Origin: Sphingobium sp.
Lineage (GTDB): Bacteria > Pseudomonadota > Alphaproteobacteria > Sphingomonadales > Sphingomonadaceae
Length of the DNA stretch: 64,000 nucleotides
Direction of reading: 5' to 3'
Assembly (NCBI GenBank): GCA_023266575.1
Contig: JAHFPV010000011.1
Span: 62,001 to 126,000 of the forward strand
Shown piece after piece: positions 58,762-64,000 of this stretch. Position numbers and translations under genes: made by a program. The notes below the pieces were generated by a model. That model was not told where the DNA came from. It saw only the letters and a program-made list of their open reading frames with translations, and searched no databases. Position 1 is the stretch's first letter, and every line of letters starts with the position of its first letter.

Positions 58762-59850
58762 CTACTGGTGCTTCGTGCCGAGACGAAGCTCGGCGACGTC
58801 GAAGATACGATCGACGACATAGAAGCGGCCCTTCACGCGATAGTTGACGAGTTGGGCCTCGCCTTTCCCGTCCACCAGGAAAATCGGCGGCGCCTCGCCT
58901 ACGGCCAGCGTTGCCGGAAATTCGATGAAAGTCTGACGTCCGTCGTCGAAGGCACGAAACGGCCGCCAGGCTGGTCGATCGCCCGATACGGCATAGTTGA
59001 AATGAAGCTGATCGACCTCGATCCCAGCCGCCACCGGAGCTGTCGCATCGGCCGCTGTCGTGGCGCGCTTCAGTGCGATCAACGCATCCTGGGGATAGGT
59101 CCAGGAAAGTGCGGCCATCGCCGTCGTCATCCCGCTGGTCAGCGCGATATGATAGCTGCGCCGGTCGGTGGTGATGACCAGATTGGTGGACAGGCCGGCA
59201 CTGAATGGCTTCACCAGTATATGGATCCGCTTCTCCGTGCCCGACCCGCTGGTGGTATCGCCGATCACCCAGCGCACCGTGTCTCCACTTGCCACGGCGA
59301 CCAACGTCTCGCCCTGTTGCAGCGCGATGTCGGTCACCCTCTCCGGTGCGGTGATGACTCGATAGATGGCGCCGTCGGTGAAAGGATAGACCTGGACGGC
59401 GTTGATGAACCCCTGCGCGGTCGGCTCGATCGACGCCGCGCGGTTGGCGATGGCGAAGCCCATCAGCTTCGACACCTGTTCGAGTAGCGGCCATGCCGCC
59501 GAGAAACCGGTGCCGGCGAGGCGGCCTGGTTTCAGGAGATCGTCCGCCGAGAGCGTGCCCCCGCCCGCGGTCAGACCCGCCGCCGCAAAGGAGCGGAAGA
59601 TGATGTCGGCCAGAGTCGAGAAGCGGTTCAGGATGAACGCGAACGCGCCGACATAGAGGATCTTGCGCAGGAAACGACCGATCACGTCCTGCTCGCCGCC
59701 CATCGACCAGAACAAGCCGGCGAGCGTAACGTCGATGCCGATCAGGGTCGTGGTCAGGAAGGCGACGTCGCCGCCCAGCAGCCCAAACCCGCTGTCGATG
59801 TAGCGGATGAAGGTCTGCAGGAACCGGTCGATGACGTTCAGGTCGTTCAT
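58762..59850 (-). pseudogene. In-frame fusion of TrbL N-terminus and TrbG C-terminus
   Basis: One open frame of 362 residues joins two different trb proteins. Residues 1 to ~132 match TrbL (VirB6-like): MNDLNVIDRFLQTFIRYIDS, WSMGGEQDVIGRFLRKILYVGAFAFIL, ADIIFRSFAAAGLTAGG, PLLEQVSKLMGF. From ~133 (ANRAASIEPTAQGFINAVQVYPFTDGA) it is TrbG (VirB9-like) to the end (YRVKGRFYVVDRIFDVAELRLG). The trbL 3' half, all of trbF and the trbG signal-peptide region are gone, consistent with a single in-frame deletion whose joint lies near 59450. The start has an AGGA site. The product, if made, would be a membrane-tethered VirB9-like domain. Confidence 0.85.
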
Positions 59851-59961
59851 AAGGAAATCCTGGAAATGAAGCCGCGGGGTCCGATCTGGGGAGCGCGACC
59901 GAACCCCGCGGCGGCAGCGGCGAAGAGGCGAATTCGCCGCTGCCTGCGCGCCGGCTCGGGC

Positions 59962-60055
59962 CTATTGAGGGGTGTAGGCCGAGCCGGAACCGAGAAACTT
60001 GGTGGTCATGGCGCGGGCGTCGATCTCGGCCTGCGCGCGGCGCGCCTGCCGCCAT
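59962..60055 (-). pseudogene. TrbJ C-terminal tail fragment
   Basis: Minus-strand frame ending in TAG at 59962-59964 reads RQARRAQAEIDARAMTTKFL then GSGSAYTPQ. The Gln/Arg/Ala-rich helix with the FLGSGSAYTP ending is like the C-terminus of TrbJ (VirB5-like), which precedes trbL in trb operons. Everything upstream of ~60055 is missing and replaced by an unrelated oxidoreductase fragment. The fragment is short, so the call leans on its position. Confidence 0.55.
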
Positions 60056-60343
60056 GTCCGTCAGCACGCCCGTCGGCTGGGTGCCTTTGCCGGCCATAAT
60101 GCCGCAGCGGATCTGCTGGGGGAGCCCACGCTGCCCTATGATCAGCCCATCTATGTGACCTGCCTCGACCTTGGTCCTGATACGGCGATCTTCACGCGCG
60201 GCTGGGACTCCCAGGTCCAGGTCACCGGCGCCGATGCCAAGGGGATCAAGAAGGAGATCAACAAGGTCTGGATCTATCCCCCTGCAGCCGAACGTGCAGC
60301 GGCTTACGAGAATGTGCTGGCCGCACGCACGATCGACTTCTGA
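60056..60343 (+). pseudogene. NDH-2-type NAD(P)/FAD oxidoreductase, C-terminal fragment
   Basis: The plus-strand frame reads RQHARRLGAFAGHNAAADLLGEP, YVTCLDLGPDTAIFTRGWDSQV, TGADAKGIKKEINKVWIYPP. This is the C-terminal end of an NDH-2-like pyridine-nucleotide oxidoreductase (AGHNxxADLLG, the YVTCLDLG segment and the INxxxIYPP ending). The FAD and NAD(P) Rossmann domains are absent. The open frame upstream to 59999 is antisense to the trbJ tail. It was probably cargo or host sequence joined to the trb remnant by a deletion. Confidence 0.7.
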
Positions 60344-60764
60344 CGACGCAGGACCACCGTGAAACCGTCTGGCGGCGAGGTGGAGTGCCTCGCTGCCATG
60401 CCAATCCAGTGGGGGAGCATAATCCATATCCCTGATGGAAAGGAGAATCCCATGTTTCTGGCAAATCAAGATTGGTCGAACAGCGATCATCTCGAAACTG
60501 AATCGATTGCGACCTCCCACTTCCATCCAACATTGTTCCCTGCGCGACTAAGTCACAACGGCACGTGCTGAGCGCGCTTGAGCAATGCGTTGTGGCTCGA
60601 TCCCTGTTCGATCACCCCTCCAGTATTGCGCCGCCGTCCGCATTCGCGCGATTCCAGGAGTGGATATGCGGCGCCTGCACAAGACCGCCGCGACATTTCA
60701 GCGACAATCACTAGCCCGTTGCAGGAAGTGAACGAGGATTTCGGCGTACGCAGATTCAGTTCTG
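60344..60764. other. Gene-free interval
   Basis: About 420 bases between the element remnant and the receptor promoter. Short open frames on both strands show no recognisable domain, no convincing ribosome-binding site and no family resemblance. Base composition is lower in G+C than in flanking genes. It may be more element debris. Confidence 0.5.
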
Positions 60765-60794
60765 TTGACATTATTGTTTACGTCGTAATATATA
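60765..60794 (+). promoter_or_regulatory. Putative sigma70 promoter of the second TonB receptor
   Basis: A perfect TTGACA (60765-60770) and a TATATA (60789-60794) are 18 bases apart in a strikingly A+T-rich stretch 37 bases before the receptor ATG. Overlapping TAATAT/TATAAA hexamers make the exact -10 uncertain. Confidence 0.6.
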
Positions 60795-60830
60795 AATATA
60801 CGCCCGCTCAGAGGCGTCTGGGAGAGAATC

Positions 60831-62996
60831 ATGATCAATAGTTATGTCAAGGCGACGCTCAGCGTTGCGTCGATGCTGGCATCCGTATCGCTGCCCAGCC
60901 TGGTCCATGCCCAGACCAGCGCAGCGACCGAACCAGCCGCCGCCTCCGACATCATCGTGACTGCGCAAAAGCGTAGCGAGCGGTTGCAGGACGTGCCGGT
61001 GTCGGTGACCGTGATCGGGGCCGATGCGCTGGCCAACGGCAATATCGACAGCGGCACCGAAATCGCGCGCCAGACCCCCAATTTGCGCGCATCGGTGCTG
61101 GGCAATGAATCCCAGCCCAAATTCGCGCTGCGCGGCATTTCGACGTCGGAATTCAACCTGAACGCGGTGTCGCCCACCGGCATCTTCTACGACGAAGTCT
61201 ATATCGGCGCGCAATATCTGGGCGGGGCGCAGACGTTCGACATCGAACAAATCGAAGTGCTGCGTGGGCCGCAGGGGACGCTGTTCGGCAAGAATACGAC
61301 GGCAGGTGCGATCAACTATATCTCGCACCGCCCGACCTTCGACAATGAAGGCGCGCTGAGCGTCAACTATGGCTCCTATAATTACGCCCAGATCACCGCC
61401 ATGGGGGAAGCCCCGCTGGTCGAGGACAGGCTGAGCGTCCGCTTCGCGTTCGACGTTGCCCATTCGGACGGTTACATCAAAAGCGTCAACCCGACGGTCA
61501 GCGACCGGTCGAATATCGATCACAAATCGGGCCGTTTGACGGTTGGCTACAAGGATGATGCAGGCTTCAAGGCGACGTTGCGCCTGTTCCACACCGCGTC
61601 GGACGCCCGCGCCATCGGCGTCATCAACGAAGGCACCGGGCCGGGCGGGCTGAACGCGCTGGGCGTCAACCCGCGCATCAATCCCTATACCGGCGCAGCC
61701 CTGACCCGGCATGAAACCGCGCTGGATCGCGACGGGCGTTTCATCGTGCGCGGCACCGGCGGCTATCTGACGCTGGAAAAGGATCTCGGCTTTGCCACGC
61801 TGACATCGATCACGTCCCACCTGTGGGGTAGCTTCGTCAACAATGTCGATGCGGACGGCACCACCGACAATCTGCTGCACATCGATTTCGGCGCGAAGAA
61901 CAAGGAAACCAGCCAGGATCTGCGGATCGCCACCAATGGCTCCGGGCCGTTCAAGCTGATCGCGGGACTCTATTATTTGCGCGACGACATCGCCATCGAC
62001 ACGACCTACACCATCTTCGGCGGCCCGCCGATCCTGCCGATCCTGACCCAGAGCTTCGATCAGCGGCGCACATCCTATGCTGCCTATATCGACGGCACGT
62101 TCGACCTTAGCCAGATGTTCACCCTCTATGGTGGCCTGCGCTATACCAAGGACAAGGGCCGGTTCAGCAATTTCCAGGTTACACCCATCATCACGCCGCA
62201 ACCGACGATGCGCTATAATGACGGCAAGCCGACCGGGCGGATCGGCCTGCGTGCCAAGTTCGGCCGCGACGTCATGGTCTTTGGCCAGTTTGCACGTGGC
62301 TATCGCAGCAGCGCGTTCAACGGCGGAGCTTTGACCAACGCGGCGGACCTGAACGTCGCCGACCCGGAAAAGCTGGATGCCTATGAAGCAGGTCTGAAGT
62401 CGCAATGGTTCGATCGGCGGCTGACCTTCAACCTGTCCGCCTTCCTGTATAATTTCAGCAACCAGCAATTCATCAACCTGGTCGGCATCAACAACCAGCA
62501 ACTGGTCAATGCGGGCAAGTCGCGGATCAAGGGGCTGGAGGTCGAACTGGTCGCGCGGCCGACCGACCGGCTGAGCCTGAACGCGGGGCTGGGTCTGCTC
62601 GACGGCACCTATCGCCAACTGGTGCTGAACGGAGTCGACCTTTCGGGCAATGACCTGATCGAGGCTCCGCACCATACTCTCAACTTCGGTGGCGACTATC
62701 GCCTGCCGATCGGCGCGGACGGGGCACTGACCTTCCATGCCGACGCCACCCATGTGGGCAAGCAATTTTTCCAGGCGAGCAATTCGGCGCTGTCCAGAGC
62801 CAATGCCTTCTGGGACGTCGGCGCCCGGATCGCGCTGAAGATACCCGACACCCGTTATGAAATCGCGATCTATGGCAAGAACCTGACCGACAATCGCGAA
62901 CTCAACGGCATCGTGGTAGACCCGACCAGCCAGACGCGCTTTGCGACCGTGCCCTATGCCCGGCGCTTCGGCGCTGAGCTGAGCGCGAAATTCTGA
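60831..62996 (+). CDS. TonB-dependent outer-membrane receptor
   Basis: 721 residues. Signal peptide about 1-27 (ending SLVHA). TonB-box region SDIIVTAQKRSERLQDVPVSV. Plug with ALRGISTSEFNLNAVSPTGIFYDEVYIGAQYLGG and IEVLRGPQGTLFGKNTTAGAINYI. The barrel ends RRFGAELSAKF with terminal Phe. The subfamily resembles FecA/CirA-like receptors that sphingomonads use for carbon compounds as well as siderophores. It lies upstream of a lipase-like hydrolase (36 bases) and a glpD-like gene, so it may import a glycerol ester or lipid-derived compound. Start behind GGGAGAG. Confidence 0.94.
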   Translation: MINSYVKATLSVASMLASVSLPSLVHAQTSAATEPAAASDIIVTAQKRSERLQDVPVSVTVIGADALANGNIDSGTEIARQTPNLRASVLGNESQPKFALRGISTSEFNLNAVSPTGIFYDEVYIGAQYLGGAQTFDIEQIEVLRGPQGTLFGKNTTAGAINYISHRPTFDNEGALSVNYGSYNYAQITAMGEAPLVEDRLSVRFAFDVAHSDGYIKSVNPTVSDRSNIDHKSGRLTVGYKDDAGFKATLRLFHTASDARAIGVINEGTGPGGLNALGVNPRINPYTGAALTRHETALDRDGRFIVRGTGGYLTLEKDLGFATLTSITSHLWGSFVNNVDADGTTDNLLHIDFGAKNKETSQDLRIATNGSGPFKLIAGLYYLRDDIAIDTTYTIFGGPPILPILTQSFDQRRTSYAAYIDGTFDLSQMFTLYGGLRYTKDKGRFSNFQVTPIITPQPTMRYNDGKPTGRIGLRAKFGRDVMVFGQFARGYRSSAFNGGALTNAADLNVADPEKLDAYEAGLKSQWFDRRLTFNLSAFLYNFSNQQFINLVGINNQQLVNAGKSRIKGLEVELVARPTDRLSLNAGLGLLDGTYRQLVLNGVDLSGNDLIEAPHHTLNFGGDYRLPIGADGALTFHADATHVGKQFFQASNSALSRANAFWDVGARIALKIPDTRYEIAIYGKNLTDNRELNGIVVDPTSQTRFATVPYARRFGAELSAKF

Positions 62997-63032
62997 TCGC
63001 GCGTGCATAAAGAGAAGGAGAGCTGCACCGCC

Positions 63033-63914
63033 ATGGACACAGGATTGACGCTGCACCGGACAGACGGTCATCAGGCCGCCTGCTATCGCTGGTCCCATGG
63101 CGGTGCGCCCCGCGCGGTGCTGGTCATGGCGCATGGCATGGGCGAACATGCCCTGCGCTACCGCCCGGCCCTCGCAGGGCTTATCGACAGCGGTGTGGCG
63201 ATCTACGCGATCGACCATCGCGGCCATGGCGGGACCATGGCGCTGAACGGCGGGGTGGCGGGCGATTTCGGACCGGGCGGTTTTGCCGCCGTGGTGGAGG
63301 ATCTCGCCGCGCTTGTCCGCCGGGCGCGGGCCGACCATCCCGATCTGCCCCTGTTCCTGCTGGGGCACAGCATGGGGTCGTTCATCGCCCAGGCCTTCCT
63401 GATCGACCATGGCACGCTGATCGACGGCGCGGTCCTGGTCGGCACCACGGCAGTGGACCGGCTGGCCGAGGCGATGGCGCGCGAACCGGATGCGATGGCG
63501 GCCCTCAACCGTCCGTTCGAACCCGCCCGCACGCCGTGCGACTGGCTGAGCCGCGATCCCGCGCAGGTGGACGCCTATCTCGCCGATCCGCTGTGCGGCT
63601 TTGCGCTGGTGCCGGACTCAATGGTTTCGTTGCTGTCGCAGGGCGAGAGGCTGGCCGATCCCACGGCGCTGAACCGCATCCCGGCGGGCCTGCCGCTGTC
63701 CATCCTGGTGGGCGGCAGCGATGTGCTGATCACCCATTTCGGCGCGCTGGAGCCGCTGGTCGATCGCTATCGCGCCGTGGGGCTTGCCCCGGAGGTGACT
63801 GTCTATCCCGATGCCCGGCATGAGATATTGAACGAGACGAACCGGGCCGACGTGACCGGCGACCTGTCGATCTGGATCGACAGCAACATCGAGGCCCGCT
63901 TTGTCCATGCCTGA
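63033..63914 (+). CDS. Alpha/beta hydrolase, monoacylglycerol-lipase-like
   Basis: 293 residues from ATG at 63033 (AAGGAG 13 bases upstream; a GTG at 63003 is in frame but lacks a site). Serine-aminopeptidase/hydrolase_4 fold: VLVMAHGMGEHALRYRPAL, AIYAIDHRGHG, nucleophile S113 in LLGHSMGSFIAQ, acid in LVGGSDVLI and histidine in DARHEILNE. This closely follows the monoglyceride-lipase pattern (HGxxEH, DHRGHG, GHSMG). Its stop overlaps the next gene by 8 bases, and with GlpD downstream a route from monoacylglycerol to glycerol metabolism is suggested. Confidence 0.9.
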   Translation: MDTGLTLHRTDGHQAACYRWSHGGAPRAVLVMAHGMGEHALRYRPALAGLIDSGVAIYAIDHRGHGGTMALNGGVAGDFGPGGFAAVVEDLAALVRRARADHPDLPLFLLGHSMGSFIAQAFLIDHGTLIDGAVLVGTTAVDRLAEAMAREPDAMAALNRPFEPARTPCDWLSRDPAQVDAYLADPLCGFALVPDSMVSLLSQGERLADPTALNRIPAGLPLSILVGGSDVLITHFGALEPLVDRYRAVGLAPEVTVYPDARHEILNETNRADVTGDLSIWIDSNIEARFVHA

Positions 63915-64000
63915 TCCTTACGACATGCTGATCGTCGGCGGCGGCGTCAACGGCACCGCCATCGCCAGAGCCGCCGCGCTCGCGGGCCAGAGCGTGCTGC
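63907..64000 (+). CDS. glpD: FAD-dependent glycerol-3-phosphate dehydrogenase-like protein (3' truncated by window)
   Basis: Only the first 31 residues are visible: YDMLIVGGGVNGTAIARAAA is the FAD-binding beta-alpha-beta with the GlpD-type GGGxxGxxIARDA-like glycine motif. GlpD oxidises glycerol-3-phosphate to DHAP and passes electrons to quinone. The start overlaps the hydrolase by 8 bases, so it is translationally coupled. The short length means another DAO-family oxidoreductase is possible. Confidence 0.7.
   Translation, partial: MPDPYDMLIVGGGVNGTAIARAAALAGQSVL

Larger units (their letters stand above)
57418..60343. mobile_element. Degenerate integrative/conjugative element remnant at tRNA-Cys
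   Basis: About 2.9 kb holding only fragments: an integrase N-terminus (plus strand), then on the minus strand a truncated trbI, a trbL::trbG fusion and a trbJ tail, then a plus-strand NDH-2-like C-terminal piece. The minus-strand pieces keep trb operon order J-L-(F)-G-I. Relaxase, coupling protein, trbB-E and a second att site are absent or unrecognised, so the element is immobile. The 164 bases between tRNA and int hold a GGGGCC-TCAAAA-GGCCCC hairpin (57545-57562) but no gene. Confidence 0.85.

Noticed and set aside
60553-60771. 72-codon minus-strand open frame in the gap before the receptor
   Set aside because: No ribosome-binding site, no domain, and it overlaps the receptor promoter; treated as non-coding.
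60771-63410. An 879-codon open frame antisense to the second TonB receptor and the hydrolase
   Set aside because: It spans two clear genes on the other strand and reads as the reverse complement of their conserved motifs.

Overview
The window is high-G+C alphaproteobacterial chromosome, most likely from a sphingomonad (Sphingobium/Sphingomonas-type). This is judged from gene content and style: an F1-only atpHAGDC operon, a PopZ-like DUF2497 protein, two large TonB-dependent receptors, a PstA with a long N-terminal extension, DUF1289, and families of short G+C-rich palindromic repeats between and even inside genes. No tool or database was used. Functions rest on motifs and family resemblance read by eye.

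Layout. 1-4816 is the tail of the phosphate regulon operon, pstC(partial)-pstA-pstB-phoU-phoB. 4838-14100 carries housekeeping genes (def, recR, fmt, truA, a queuosine-precursor transporter, fsa, priA), a PAS-GGDEF cyclase and tRNA-Arg(UCU). 14012-20765 holds a gluzincin-type peptidase-like protein, a YfiR / diguanylate cyclase / OmpA-lipoprotein cluster resembling YfiBNR, ada, and a membrane-anchored trypsin-like protease. 20948-25901 is the F1 ATP synthase operon, interrupted by two palindromic repeat clusters and closed by a clear terminator. 26452-32845 is an envelope-glycan cassette (two polytopic membrane proteins, a methyltransferase, a GtrB/DPM1-like glycosyltransferase) followed by a translationally coupled CpaF-type ATPase. 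32942-45735 mixes small metabolic and envelope genes: a DUF2292-TonB receptor pair, panB, YfgM-like/bamB/der/TusA-like, an Hpt protein and a flavin-dependent oxidoreductase. 45713-57144 has an acyltransferase, a HerA-like ATPase, a MATE transporter, valS, a Tat-exported adenosine-deaminase-family protein, a PopZ-like protein, a TolC-family protein and an isoaspartyl methyltransferase.

57344-60343 is the most unusual part. tRNA-Cys is followed by a heavily deleted integrative element: an integrase N-terminus runs head-on into a truncated trbI. Next comes an in-frame TrbL::TrbG fusion, then a trbJ tail, then the C-terminal tail of an NDH-2-like dehydrogenase. The surviving pieces keep trb operon order (J-L-[F]-G-I), so several deletions collapsed a conjugation operon. 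After a gene-free stretch, 60831-64000 has a TonB receptor, a monoacylglycerol-lipase-like hydrolase and the start of a glpD-like gene, which together suggest uptake and use of a glycerol ester.

The second standout is a REP-like palindromic element of about 94 bp inserted in frame in valS. It adds about 31 residues near the catalytic core and belongs to the same family as the repeats in the atp operon. I see no clearly new multi-gene system. The strongest leads are the trb fusion remnant, the coding palindrome in valS and the YfiBNR-like module.
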